64,000 bases of DNA from Firmicutes bacterium ADurb.Bin248 (lineage in GTDB: Bacteria > Bacillota > Clostridia > Christensenellales > CAG-138), in NCBI GenBank assembly GCA_002069725.1, contig MWBW01000008.1, positions 1 to 64,000 on the forward strand, written 5' to 3'. This document shows positions 25,457-32,639 of the stretch, one piece after another. A program made the position numbers and the translations under genes. Under the pieces are notes generated by a model that saw nothing but the letters and a program-made list of their open reading frames with translations, was not told where the DNA came from and ran no database searches. Positions within the stretch are counted from its first letter, which is position 1; each line of letters starts with the position of its first letter.

Positions 25457-25928
25457 GCGGTTTTTCTCCTTCCATATCATCATCGAGAAAGCTTTGGTTT
25501 TCGACTTCTTGCCGGATCTCTTCGGACACGTCCGCGAGCCGCTTGAGCAAGCGGACGAGCTCCGCCATGTTCGCTTCGCCGAAGCGCTCTATGGTCCTGT
25601 CCAAAACGCGGTCGGCGTAACGGCGCTGCCTGCGCAGGAAGCAATCCCCCTCCCCGGTGAGGGTCACGGCGATCCGGCGGCGGTCGTCCGGGTCAATCTC
25701 GCGGCGCACGAGCCTGCGTTTTTCCAGATCGCTTAAAAGCTGCGACACGGCGGATTTGGTCATGAACATGTCGTTCTGGATCTCCGTCAGGCTCGCGCCC
25801 TCATCCGGTATCCGGCTGAGCACGAAGAACTCGCCCATGCGGATGTTCCCGCCCGGCGGCATGGGCATGCCCGCGCGGCGAAAGCGCATCATGGCGTGCA
25901 GGAATTCCCGTTTCAGATCGGTGTTCAA
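25449..25928 (-). CDS. MarR-family repressor of the ABC exporter operon
   Basis: A 159-residue winged-helix regulator: helix-turn-helix SLTEIQNDMFMTKSAVSQLL, wing LVRREIDPDDRRRIAVTLT, and a C-terminal dimer helix. The start is TTG at 25928 with GGAGGG six bases before. It is the first gene of an operon with the two ABC half-exporters, and a near-perfect 21-bp palindrome lies just ahead of it, so autorepression relieved by the transported drug is the likely logic. Confidence 0.9.
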   Translation of the reverse strand: MNTDLKREFLHAMMRFRRAGMPMPPGGNIRMGEFFVLSRIPDEGASLTEIQNDMFMTKSAVSQLLSDLEKRRLVRREIDPDDRRRIAVTLTGEGDCFLRRQRRYADRVLDRTIERFGEANMAELVRLLKRLADVSEEIRQEVENQSFLDDDMEGEKPLD

Positions 25929-25950
25929 CGAATGCCCTCCATTTTATTTA

Positions 25951-25971
25951 AGTGCTTAATAATTAAGGACT
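25951..25971. promoter_or_regulatory. MarR operator (21-bp palindrome)
   Basis: AGTGCTTAATAATTAAGGACT is an inverted repeat with one mismatched pair, covering the predicted transcription start between the -10 box and the TTG start of the MarR gene. A-T rich palindromes of this size are typical MarR targets. Confidence 0.7.
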
Positions 25972-25976
25972 GTACT

Positions 25977-26006
25977 ATATTAACCCCAGACCGGGAAGGT
26001 TTTCAA
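25977..26006 (-). promoter_or_regulatory. Promoter of the marR-ABC operon
   Basis: On the minus strand TTGAAA (26001-26006) and TAATAT (25977-25982) are spaced by 18 bp, directly upstream of the 21-bp operator. Confidence 0.75.
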
Positions 26007-26045
26007 CCCTCCAATCGTGAAATTTCGGTGACACCCGCTTTTTTC

Positions 26046-26054
26046 TGCTATACT
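26046..26054 (+). promoter_or_regulatory. Extended -10 promoter of the Ppx/GppA-like gene
   Basis: TGCTATACT gives an extended -10 (TG at 26046-26047, TATACT at 26049-26054). No good -35 is present at 17 bp. The transcription start would be near 26061, about 23 bp before the ATG, and divergent from the marR operon. Confidence 0.5.
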
Positions 26055-26083
26055 GAGGGGAGCAAAGATACGGAGGCCACCCC

Positions 26084-26932
26084 ATGGAAAGAACGTACGC
26101 CGTCATCGACATCGGCAGCAACACGGTACGCTATATGGGAAGGCGCGGCGAAAAGCGCCTGACGACGACGCGGCTCGCGCAAGGGCTCGTCGCCACGGGA
26201 ACGCTCTCGGATGCCGCGATGGAGCGCAGCGTCCGGGCGGTGTGCGCATACGCCCGTCTCGCGAAGGAGGAGGGCCTCGTCCCGCGCGCCTACGCGACGA
26301 GCGCCGTGCGGGACGCAAAGAATTCCGCCGCTTTCCTTGCGGCGCTCAAAGCCGCGTGCGGCGTGGAGGCGGACGTTCTTTCCGGCGAGCGCGAGGCCGA
26401 ATACGCGCTGCTCGGCGCGGGCGCGTCCGAAGGCGGACTTGTCGACGTCGGCGGTGGATCGAGCCAACTGACGTTCGGCGGTTTTCGCGCGAGCTTCCCG
26501 ATGGGCTGCGTGCGCGCCAAGGACATACTCGCGGGCGCGGAAACGCTCGATGAAATGAAACGGAGGCTCGAGGCCGCGTGCGCGGGGCTGTTCCGCTTCC
26601 CGCGCATCCATCTGGAAAGCTGGACGGGCGTGGGCGGCACCGTCACGACGCTCGGCGCGCTCGCGCTCGGCCAGACCGTTTACGACAAGAAAGCCGTGTC
26701 CGAAAGCTTCCTCTCGCGGGAACAGGTCGAGGATATGGCCGGGCGCCTCCATGAGCAGGGCGGCGCGGCGCGCGCGAAGCATCCGCTGCTCGCGGAGCGG
26801 CACGACGTGATTGTACCCGGCGCGCTGATACTGCTGTTGATCATGCGCGGCATGGGCATCGCCAGGCTTCGCGTCAGCGACGCGGACGGCATGGAGGGTT
26901 ATCTCAAGTATCTGCTTTCGGGGGAAAGCTGA
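26084..26932 (+). CDS. Ppx/GppA phosphatase family protein
   Basis: A 282-residue sugar-kinase/Hsp70-fold protein with the family phosphate loops VIDIGSNTVRYMG, ATSAVRDAKNS, SGEREAEYALLGA and LVDVGGGSSQLTFGG. Ppx/GppA enzymes hydrolyse polyphosphate or pppGpp. At 282 residues it is the short, single-module form without the C-terminal HD-like domain, so the substrate could be either. CGGAGG precedes the ATG. The spore photoproduct lyase follows 38 bp downstream on the same strand and is likely co-transcribed. Confidence 0.88.
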   Translation: MERTYAVIDIGSNTVRYMGRRGEKRLTTTRLAQGLVATGTLSDAAMERSVRAVCAYARLAKEEGLVPRAYATSAVRDAKNSAAFLAALKAACGVEADVLSGEREAEYALLGAGASEGGLVDVGGGSSQLTFGGFRASFPMGCVRAKDILAGAETLDEMKRRLEAACAGLFRFPRIHLESWTGVGGTVTTLGALALGQTVYDKKAVSESFLSREQVEDMAGRLHEQGGAARAKHPLLAERHDVIVPGALILLLIMRGMGIARLRVSDADGMEGYLKYLLSGES

Positions 26933-26970
26933 GCGCCGTTTCCCGGCATACTAAACCGGGAGGGCGCGGC

Positions 26971-27972
26971 ATGGATATCAGCTTCGACGCGGTGTATTAC
27001 GAGCCCGCGTGTTTGAACTACGAGCTCGGGCGGCAGCTTCGCGGCAAGTACGCGGCGCTTCCATGGATCGAAATCGAAAGCCACAACCGCATACCGGAGT
27101 TCACGGGCGCGCAGAACCGCGATTTCCCGCGGCTCAAGCGGCACCTGATACTGGGCGTGCGAAAAACCCACAGCTACGCGCCCAACCATAAGGTGTCCGA
27201 CTGGCTCGTGCCCTACACCTCCTCCGGCTGCCGGGCGATGTGCCTGTATTGCTACCTCGTATGCAACTACAACAAATGCTCCTATCTTCGCCTGTTCGTC
27301 AACCGCGAGGAGATGATGGGGAAGCTCCTTGGCCGCGACGCGGCCGCGCAGAAGCCCGAAACCTTCGAAATCGGCAGCAACAGCGACCTTGTATTGGAAA
27401 ACGAGGTCACGGGCAACCTGCCCTGGAGCATAGAGAGCTTCGCGCGCGCGGGGCGCGGCAGGCTGACCTTCCCGACGAAGTTCGACATGGTGGAGCCTCT
27501 GCTGGCGCTCGACCACCGCGGGAAGACCATATTCCGCATGAGCGTGAACCCGGAGGAGGTCATCCGCAGGGTGGAGCTTGGCACGTCGCCGCTTCGCGCG
27601 CGCATCGAAGCGCTCAACTCCGTATGCGCGGCGGGCTATCCGGTCGGCCTGCTGATCGCGCCGGTCATACTGCTGCCGGACTACCAAAGGCTCTACGCGG
27701 AACTGATCGAACGCCTCGCGGACGAGCTGAGCGCCGAGGTCAGGCGGAGCGGCTTCCTCGAAATCATACTGATGACCTACGGCTTCGTGCAGAACGCCAT
27801 CAACCGGGAGGCGTTCCCGAACGCGCCGAACCTCTACGACCCCGCGCTCATGCTCGGGCGCGGACGCGGAAAATATCGCTACCGCGAGGAAGCGCGGGCC
27901 GAAGCCGAGGCGTTTTTGCGGGAAAAACTCGCGCGCAGCCTCAAGCAGATGCCCATACTCTACATTTCGTAA
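26971..27972 (+). CDS. splB: Spore photoproduct lyase, clostridial type
   Basis: A 333-residue radical SAM enzyme that reverses the spore thymine dimer during germination. The cluster motif CRAMCLYC gives Cys87, Cys91 and Cys94, followed by LVCNYNKCSYLRLFVNREEM. FPTKFDMVEPLL, FRMSVNPEEVI and AAGYPVGLLIAPVI are family segments. Where the B. subtilis enzyme has FEASCTSD with the H-donor Cys141, this protein has FEIGSNSD, so Ser136 takes that place, as I recall for Clostridium enzymes. GGAGGG precedes the ATG. It marks a spore former exposed to UV at least occasionally. Confidence 0.93.
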   Translation: MDISFDAVYYEPACLNYELGRQLRGKYAALPWIEIESHNRIPEFTGAQNRDFPRLKRHLILGVRKTHSYAPNHKVSDWLVPYTSSGCRAMCLYCYLVCNYNKCSYLRLFVNREEMMGKLLGRDAAAQKPETFEIGSNSDLVLENEVTGNLPWSIESFARAGRGRLTFPTKFDMVEPLLALDHRGKTIFRMSVNPEEVIRRVELGTSPLRARIEALNSVCAAGYPVGLLIAPVILLPDYQRLYAELIERLADELSAEVRRSGFLEIILMTYGFVQNAINREAFPNAPNLYDPALMLGRGRGKYRYREEARAEAEAFLREKLARSLKQMPILYIS

Positions 27973-28053
27973 GCCGCCAGCGGGCCGCGAAAAGGAACCG
28001 CCCTTCGGCCGCTCCCCTCTCAATCGGATTTTTCCGCGTCCGCCGCGAAACCG

Positions 28054-28614
28054 TCATCCGATGAACGATATCTTTTTCTCGTCCGGCTCGTGGGGCGGCC
28101 GCGCGGTATTCGCGTACCCGAGAAGCACCGAGCAGCCGAACGCGTAGCCCTCGGGGAAGCCCAGCCTCCTCGCGAACTCCCCGGCGCGCGCGCCGGCAAA
28201 CGCGAGGCCGGCCAGGCCGCACATGACGTTGGCGAGGCCCAGCGACGTCGCGGCAAGCGCGATGTTCTGGCAAAGGATGCCGCAGTCGAGCAGCGCGGGG
28301 ATCCTCTGCGCCAGGTCGATGGGCACGACGATCATGCAGGGCGCGCCGTAAAAAAGCCTTCCGCCGCGCTCCATGATGCGGTTGTACATGCCTTGATCCT
28401 CCATGGCCGCGAGACGGGCCATTCCCTCGGCCTCCATGTCGTTCAGGAGCGCCCTGTCCCTGACGACGATGACGCGCCAGGCCTGGCGGTTCATGCCGCT
28501 GGGCGCCTGCACCGCCGCCCTTGCGACGGCATAAAGGAGATCGTCCGGCGGCAGCTCGCTTTTATAATCCCGGCAGGAATAGCGCTCGGCTATGACCTTC
28601 AACGTTTCGTTCAC
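28054..28614 (-). CDS. Nitroreductase family protein
   Basis: A 186-residue FMN-dependent nitroreductase-like protein. ERYSCRDYKSELPPDDLL is the family's Arg-Ser/Cys-x-Arg start, QAPSGMNRQAWRVIVVRD the FMN-contact region, and LLDCGILCQNIALAATSLGLA and GFPEGYAFGCSVLLGYA the C-terminal half. It probably reduces quinones, nitro compounds or flavin using NAD(P)H. The start is GTG at 28614 with AGGAGG eight bases upstream. A strong promoter lies at 28660-28688. Confidence 0.88.
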   Translation of the reverse strand: MNETLKVIAERYSCRDYKSELPPDDLLYAVARAAVQAPSGMNRQAWRVIVVRDRALLNDMEAEGMARLAAMEDQGMYNRIMERGGRLFYGAPCMIVVPIDLAQRIPALLDCGILCQNIALAATSLGLANVMCGLAGLAFAGARAGEFARRLGFPEGYAFGCSVLLGYANTARPPHEPDEKKISFIG

Positions 28615-28659
28615 AATAATTCCTCCTCGCGCAGGCGTTTCGATGCCTGATGATATGGA

Positions 28660-28688
28660 ATTATACCGGAGCCGCCGATAAAAATCAA
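28660..28688 (-). promoter_or_regulatory. Promoter of the nitroreductase gene
   Basis: On the minus strand TTGATT (28683-28688) and a perfect TATAAT (28660-28665) are 17 bp apart. The -35 lies 14 bp from the -35 of the divergent promoter at 28703, so both could be co-regulated. Confidence 0.75.
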
Positions 28689-28702
28689 ACGGCGGCGGGC
28701 CG

Positions 28703-28731
28703 TTGACAGCGCGAAAAAAATCCGGTAGACT
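28703..28731 (+). promoter_or_regulatory. Promoter of the candidate leader RNA
   Basis: A perfect TTGACA (28703-28708) and TAGACT (28726-28731) with a 17-bp spacer. It is directed toward the structured RNA and the DUF1062 gene. Confidence 0.7.
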
Positions 28732-28737
28732 GGACCG

Positions 28738-28949
28738 GTAATCGAACGAAAGGAACCTCGTCCTTTGCAGAGCTTCTAAGCCCGAATCCATCGAAATCCC
28801 GCGCGAAAAGCTGCCGTTGACCGGCGGCCGTTCGTCGTGGGACCGGGCGGGAAGCGCAAAAGCGAGGTTTTCGGTTCGGGACGACGGGGGAGCTCCCCGC
28901 CGCCGCGATTCCGTTCCCGCGCAGGCGTTTCCGCCTGGGCGGATTTTTT
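28738..28949 (+). ncRNA. Candidate structured leader RNA with terminator (unknown class)
   Basis: About 210 nt between a good promoter and an intrinsic terminator, with no ORF. A long-range helix closes it: 28743-28750 plus AACCTCG at 28754-28760 pair with CGAGGTT at 28863-28869 plus 28870-28878. Inside lies GCAGAGCTT (28767-28775) pairing with AAGCTGC (28808-28814) with a 2-nt bulge, and 3' of it the palindrome GGGGAGCTCCCC (28886-28897). The terminator is a stem at 28917-28942 followed by six T. It could be a free small RNA or a riboswitch-like leader for the downstream ORFs. It matches no class I can recall. Confidence 0.5.
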
Positions 28950-28979
28950 ATGCCCTAAAATAAAACAAAGGAGATTTTT

Positions 28980-29111
28980 ATGAGAAAACGCATCCGTCGG
29001 TGTACTCCGCCGTTTCAGGCTTCCTTAATGCCCCGTCAAAGCATAAGGAAGGATCTGATTTACGCATATGAATACGATTCTGTGGGAGGTGAATTATCTT
29101 TCGCCCCCTAA
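28980..29111 (+). CDS. Small ORF (43 aa) overlapping the DUF1062 start
   Basis: A 43-codon reading frame starts at an ATG that has the best ribosome site here, AAAGGAG seven bases upstream. The product begins MRKRIRRCTPPFQASLM and is basic at the N-terminus. It ends 44 bases inside the DUF1062 gene in another frame. DUF1062 itself has only a distant AAGGAAGG, so translation of this ORF could bring ribosomes to it. I recognise no family; it may be a leader peptide, or a chance frame. Confidence 0.35.
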   Translation: MRKRIRRCTPPFQASLMPRQSIRKDLIYAYEYDSVGGELSFAP

Positions 29112-29637
29112 GATTACGCGCCGCTGCGCCGGATGCGGCGCGAAAACGGAACACATCTGCTCCGGGCTGTTCCGCGTGAACGCCCAGAAAAAACGCCTCG
29201 ACGTCTGGCTCGTATACCGCTGCGCGCGCTGTAAGGGAACGTGGAACCTGACGATACTCTCGCGCGTGAACCCGAACGGCGTCGGGCCGGAAACGCTCCG
29301 GCGATACGTCGAAAACGACGCCGCGCTCGCCCGGAGCTACGCTATGGACGAGGACTTCCTCGCACGCGCGGGCGCGGATACGGAGCCCGCCGAATATTCC
29401 GTTTGCGGCGCGGAGTTCGATCCCGCCGCGCAAACGCGGCTCAGGATCGTCAGCGCCTGCCCCTCGAAGCTTCGCGTCGCCAGGCTCATCCGCCAAAAGC
29501 TGAACCTCTCGAAGCGGGACTTCGACGCGCTGCTCGAGCGGGGGACAATCCGCATGGAGGGCGGCGCGGACGTCGCGCGGGCGAAACTCGGAAAAGAAGC
29601 GATCGTGTATTTCGCGGCGCGCGCGCCGGGAGAATGA
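29068..29637 (+). CDS. DUF1062 family protein
   Basis: A 189-residue protein. CAGCGAKTEHICSGLFRVNA, then LDVWLVYRCARCKGTWNLTI, forms a zinc ribbon with CxxC pairs at residues 20-23 and 52-55. The Asn-Met/Leu-Thr-Ile and SRVNP text matches my memory of DUF1062, a conserved protein of unknown function in Bacilli and Clostridia. The C-terminal third (RVARLIRQKLNLSKRDFDALLERG) looks like an S4-type RNA-binding helix pair, an inference. ATG at 29068 fits the family N-terminus although its ribosome site is weak. Expression may depend on the upstream leader RNA and small ORF. Confidence 0.72.
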   Translation: MNTILWEVNYLSPPKITRRCAGCGAKTEHICSGLFRVNAQKKRLDVWLVYRCARCKGTWNLTILSRVNPNGVGPETLRRYVENDAALARSYAMDEDFLARAGADTEPAEYSVCGAEFDPAAQTRLRIVSACPSKLRVARLIRQKLNLSKRDFDALLERGTIRMEGGADVARAKLGKEAIVYFAARAPGE

Positions 29638-29677
29638 GCGCAAACCGCCCGCCGGGAATCCGGCGGGCGGTTTGCGC
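29638..29677. terminator. 18-bp perfect hairpin between convergent genes
   Basis: GCGCAAACCGCCCGCCGG (29638-29655) pairs perfectly with 29660-29677 around a GAAT loop. It starts at the DUF1062 stop and lies before the end of the convergent phosphatase gene. There is no strong T run, so it is a 3'-end stabiliser or weak bidirectional terminator. Confidence 0.6.
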
Positions 29678-29743
29678 ATTGCGTCGGCCCTGTATTCTGT
29701 CCGTTTATCGCTAAGAGGAGATTCCGCGGGCTTTGTATCAGGC

Positions 29744-30274
29744 TCATTTGGCAGCGTTCAATTCAAACTCTACGATTTCTCCGTTTTGAGGATGATAGCC
29801 GTTGCACAGCGACTGAATGATCATTCCGTGGCAGGCCACTATAACCTTATGATAGCGCTTATATTTATTTAGAACCGGCAATATTCTCCCTTTCAGACGT
29901 TCCATATCCTCCCAGTCTTTTTCTTGGCCGTCCGGATAGACGCCCGCGAAGTCAACAAATTCTTTATAGTTTAATTCCGCTCTATCGTTCGGCTCATAAA
30001 TATAATTTTTGTTTGCCATCCATTCGTGCAAGTCAGTCTCGACTATAATATCCGCCTGCAACTCTTTGGACAGAATGGCAGCGGTTTGTAAAGCTCTCGT
30101 ATAGGGCGACGATAGAATGATATCTGCCCCGCGAAGTCTGCCGTCTTTTGCGGTATTTTCAATTTCCAAAACGCCGTTATTCGATAACGGCGCAAGGTTG
30201 ACGCCAAAGCCCTGATATATTTTTGTGTCCCTCTGCGTATCGTTTGTTCTGCCATGCCTGATCAAATAGAACAT
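29744..30274 (-). CDS. Histidine phosphatase family protein, atypical composition
   Basis: A 176-residue phosphoglycerate-mutase-like phosphatase. LIRHGRTND carries the catalytic RHG motif at residues 5-7, followed by SSPYTRALQTA and a second histidine in VIVACHGMIIQSL. The substrate is unknown. The start is probably the ATG at 30274, eight bases after AAGGTGA; a GTG four codons earlier is possible. The coding sequence is visibly AT-richer than all neighbours, with many AAT, TAT, AAA and ATA codons, so recent horizontal acquisition is likely. Confidence 0.85.
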   Translation of the reverse strand: MFYLIRHGRTNDTQRDTKIYQGFGVNLAPLSNNGVLEIENTAKDGRLRGADIILSSPYTRALQTAAILSKELQADIIVETDLHEWMANKNYIYEPNDRAELNYKEFVDFAGVYPDGQEKDWEDMERLKGRILPVLNKYKRYHKVIVACHGMIIQSLCNGYHPQNGEIVEFELNAAK

Positions 30275-30312
30275 AGCCCGATTCACCTTGCCCGCTATAA
30301 GCGATTCATCTC

Positions 30313-30327
30313 ATGAAACGTTTTCAT
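30313..30327. promoter_or_regulatory. Operator-like palindrome in the phosphatase leader
   Basis: ATGAAACGTTTTCAT, arms ATGAAA/TTTCAT around a CGT centre, lies downstream of the predicted start at about 30340. It resembles LacI-family targets but is one base short of the CcpA cre consensus. Confidence 0.4.
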
Positions 30328-30346
30328 TTACTCCGGCGACATGTAG

Positions 30347-30375
30347 ACTATACCAGAGTTGTCAACGTATATCAA
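30347..30375 (-). promoter_or_regulatory. Promoter of the histidine phosphatase gene
   Basis: On the minus strand TTGATA (30370-30375) and TATAGT (30347-30352) are spaced by 17 bp. Confidence 0.6.
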
Positions 30376-30523
30376 GTTCTGATCGGACTGGCATCCGTTT
30401 CACGCAAACCCTGTTTTTTCCCGTAAGCGAGCGAAACCGCTTATAATCATGCGAAACGGACACGGAGCGGATAGAACCGACGCCCCGCCTGCGCTTCCCA
30501 AATCAAATCCGACTCGTTTCTTC

Positions 30524-30552
30524 TTGATATCTGCAAAAAAAGTCTGTATGAT
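30524..30552 (+). promoter_or_regulatory. Promoter of the MFS transporter gene
   Basis: TTGATA (30524-30529) and TATGAT (30547-30552) with a 17-bp spacer; start of transcription near 30559, 45 bp before the ATG. The remaining 30376-30523 segment holds no gene. Confidence 0.65.
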
Positions 30553-30603
30553 ATACTACATAAAATCATACGGATTTATAAGCAATTCGGATTGGAGCAA
30601 ATT

Positions 30604-31908
30604 ATGCGCAAGGAAATTTACGACACCGACAAGAGATCACGCCGGTCCTGGTATTTCTACGATTTCGGCAATTCCGCCTACGCCTCCGTCGTGCTGCTCG
30701 CGGTATACTCCGCCTTCTTCAAAAACGTCGTCGTGGGCGGCGCGGAGGGCACGCGGCTGTGGGGCATTTCGGTCGGGATCGCGGCCATACTCGTGGCGAT
30801 CGTATCGCCCATACTCGGCACGATCGCGGACTTTACGAAATTCAAAAAGAAATTCCTGCTGATCTTCACCGCGCTTTCCGTCGTGTTCACCGCTTTGCTG
30901 TTCTTCGTGGGCGAGGGCGACGTGTTCATCGGCATGCTCTTCTTCATCCTCGCCGAGATCGGCTACCGCGCCGCGCAGGTGTTCTACGATTCCCTGCTTA
31001 CGGATGTTTCCACGCCCGAGTCGATCGGCTTCGTTTCGGGCAAGGGCTGGGCCATAGGCATGATCGGCGGCATCGTAGCCCTTCTCATCGTGCTCCTGCC
31101 CATACAGCTCATAGGCAACCAGGTGATACCTTACGCGTTCCTGATCACCGCCGTTATTTACCTCGTCTCCTCCATACCGACCTTCCTCTGGGTCGTGGAG
31201 AAGCATGAGGCCGAACCCATCCCCGCGGGAGAGAACGCCGTCGTGCTCGGCTTCAAAAAGCTGGCGCAGACGTTCCGCTCCGTCAAGCAGTACAAGGAAT
31301 TCGTCAAGTACATGGTCGCCTTCCTGATCTACAACGACGGCATCATGATGCTCATGGACTTCGCCGCCATCATCGGCGCGACGCTCTTTGGCATGGAGCA
31401 GACGCAGCTCATCATCTTCGTCATACTCATACAGTTCTCCGGCACGTTCGGCGCGCTGCTGTTCGGCAAGGTTTCGGATAAGTGGAGCAGCAAGCAGGCC
31501 ATACTCATACCGCTTGTGATCCTGATCGCCTCGGTCGCGGGGCTGCTGTTCATCCAGGATCTCATCTGGTTCTACATCATCGGCTTCATCGCGGGCTTCT
31601 CGCTCTCGGGCGTGCAGGCCGTCAGCCGCACGATGGTCAGCCAGCTTGCGCCTTCCACCAAGTCCGCCGAGTTCTACGGCTTCCTCTCCGTCGCGGGCAG
31701 GACCTCGACCTTCATCGGGCCTCTCGTGTTCGGTACCATATCCTACCGCGCGCACAACTGGTACGACAACCACGGGTTCGACCCCGTGCTCGCGGAGCAC
31801 TACGGCCTGCTCTGGGCGATCGGCTCCATCATCCTTTTCCTCGTGGTCGGCGCGCTGCTGCTGCTTCTTGTCAAGCGCGTTTCCGCCAAGGAACCCATGA
31901 AATACTGA
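30604..31908 (+). CDS. MFS transporter, Atg22/UMF1-like
   Basis: A 434-residue membrane protein with about twelve helices. WYFYDFGNSAYASVVLLAVYSAFF at the N-terminus is the hallmark of the UMF1/Atg22-like family of the major facilitator superfamily; GKGWAIGMIGGIVALL and KSAEFYGFLSVAGRTSTFIGPLVFG are further family segments. In fungi Atg22 exports amino acids from the vacuole; bacterial substrates are not established. The ATG at 30604 follows GGAG by seven bases; a TTG four codons upstream overlaps that site. It has its own promoter and terminator, so it is a single-gene unit. Confidence 0.88.
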   Translation: MRKEIYDTDKRSRRSWYFYDFGNSAYASVVLLAVYSAFFKNVVVGGAEGTRLWGISVGIAAILVAIVSPILGTIADFTKFKKKFLLIFTALSVVFTALLFFVGEGDVFIGMLFFILAEIGYRAAQVFYDSLLTDVSTPESIGFVSGKGWAIGMIGGIVALLIVLLPIQLIGNQVIPYAFLITAVIYLVSSIPTFLWVVEKHEAEPIPAGENAVVLGFKKLAQTFRSVKQYKEFVKYMVAFLIYNDGIMMLMDFAAIIGATLFGMEQTQLIIFVILIQFSGTFGALLFGKVSDKWSSKQAILIPLVILIASVAGLLFIQDLIWFYIIGFIAGFSLSGVQAVSRTMVSQLAPSTKSAEFYGFLSVAGRTSTFIGPLVFGTISYRAHNWYDNHGFDPVLAEHYGLLWAIGSIILFLVVGALLLLLVKRVSAKEPMKY

Positions 31909-31928
31909 CCGTTCATACGTCTATGCTT

Positions 31929-31963
31929 GGGAGCGCCCCGCAAGGGGCGCTCCCGGTTATTTT
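31929..31963 (+). terminator. Terminator of the MFS gene
   Basis: GGGAGCGCCCC pairs with GGGGCGCTCCC around a GCAA tetraloop (31929-31954), followed by GGTTATTTT. Confidence 0.85.
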
Positions 31964-32012
31964 GGCCGGGAAACGTTCTATTCAAATATCATGTTCAATA
32001 AGTATATTATGA

Positions 32013-32041
32013 TTGACATTATGTCATTAATATTATATTGT
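32013..32041 (+). promoter_or_regulatory. Promoter with embedded operator for the membrane protein-XRE pair
   Basis: TTGACA (32013-32018) and TATTGT (32036-32041) are 17 bp apart. The perfect 13-bp palindrome TGACATTATGTCA (32014-32026) overlaps the -35 box, the expected place for autorepression by the downstream XRE regulator. Confidence 0.65.
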
Positions 32042-32072
32042 ATTGCCAGAAAAGAAAGGATGTGATTTTTCG

Positions 32073-32639
32073 GTGTTGATAAGCCCCGCATACATTTTCG
32101 ACCTCATCGCGGGCATGGCGCTGATCGCCGGGATCGCGGTCATGTTCTATTTCGTAGGCAGGAAGAGCCGGCGGGAGAAAAAGTACGACGAGCGGCAGTC
32201 CCTCGCGCGTCTCAAGGCCTACCGCGCGGCGTTCTGGACGTTTGTTGTCCTGCTTGCGATCAACGCGTTCGTCGAGAGCACGGGCGACGGCTACCGCTGG
32301 GGCGACGCCATTATCGAACCGTTCCTGTTCATCTGCGCGGCGATCACCGTATTCGTCGTGATCTGCATCTTCGAGGACGCGTACTTCGCGCTCAACGAGA
32401 AGCGCTCGTTCTACCTGTGGATGTTCGGGATCATCGCCTTCGCCAACAGCTTTATCTTCCTCGGCAACATCGGGAACTACAACTGCGCGTACATCGAGAA
32501 CGGCCGCGTCACGTTCCGCGCGATGAATCCCGTCGTGCTCGTCATGTTTGCCATCCTCTTCGCCTCGCTGGCGATCAAGGCGCTCATCAGCCGCGGGAAG
32601 GAGAGGGAGCGGTCGCGGGATGAGGAAGGCGCGTCATGA
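32073..32639 (+). CDS. Four- to five-helix membrane protein paired with XRE regulator
   Basis: A protein of about 188 residues with a helix at the N-terminus, a basic KSRREKKYDERQSLARLKAYR cytoplasmic loop in which DERQ resembles the motif of small clostridial DUF2178/DUF3796-type proteins, and three or four later helices. The function is unknown. The start is uncertain: GTG at 32073 is 12 bases after AAAGGA, and a TTG directly follows. It overlaps the XRE gene by four bases. Pairs of a DERQ membrane protein and a tiny XRE regulator are common in Bacillota, which supports the pairing but not a role. Confidence 0.6.
   Translation: MLISPAYIFDLIAGMALIAGIAVMFYFVGRKSRREKKYDERQSLARLKAYRAAFWTFVVLLAINAFVESTGDGYRWGDAIIEPFLFICAAITVFVVICIFEDAYFALNEKRSFYLWMFGIIAFANSFIFLGNIGNYNCAYIENGRVTFRAMNPVVLVMFAILFASLAIKALISRGKERERSRDEEGAS

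Noticed and set aside
28738-28949. T-box leader
   Set aside because: GTGGGACCGGGCGG near 28838 is loosely similar to the T-box sequence, but the AGGGTGGTACCGCG core is absent and the downstream gene is not an amino-acid gene.
30313-30327. CcpA cre site
   Set aside because: The palindrome is one base short of TGNAANCGNTTNCA; listed only as an operator-like site.
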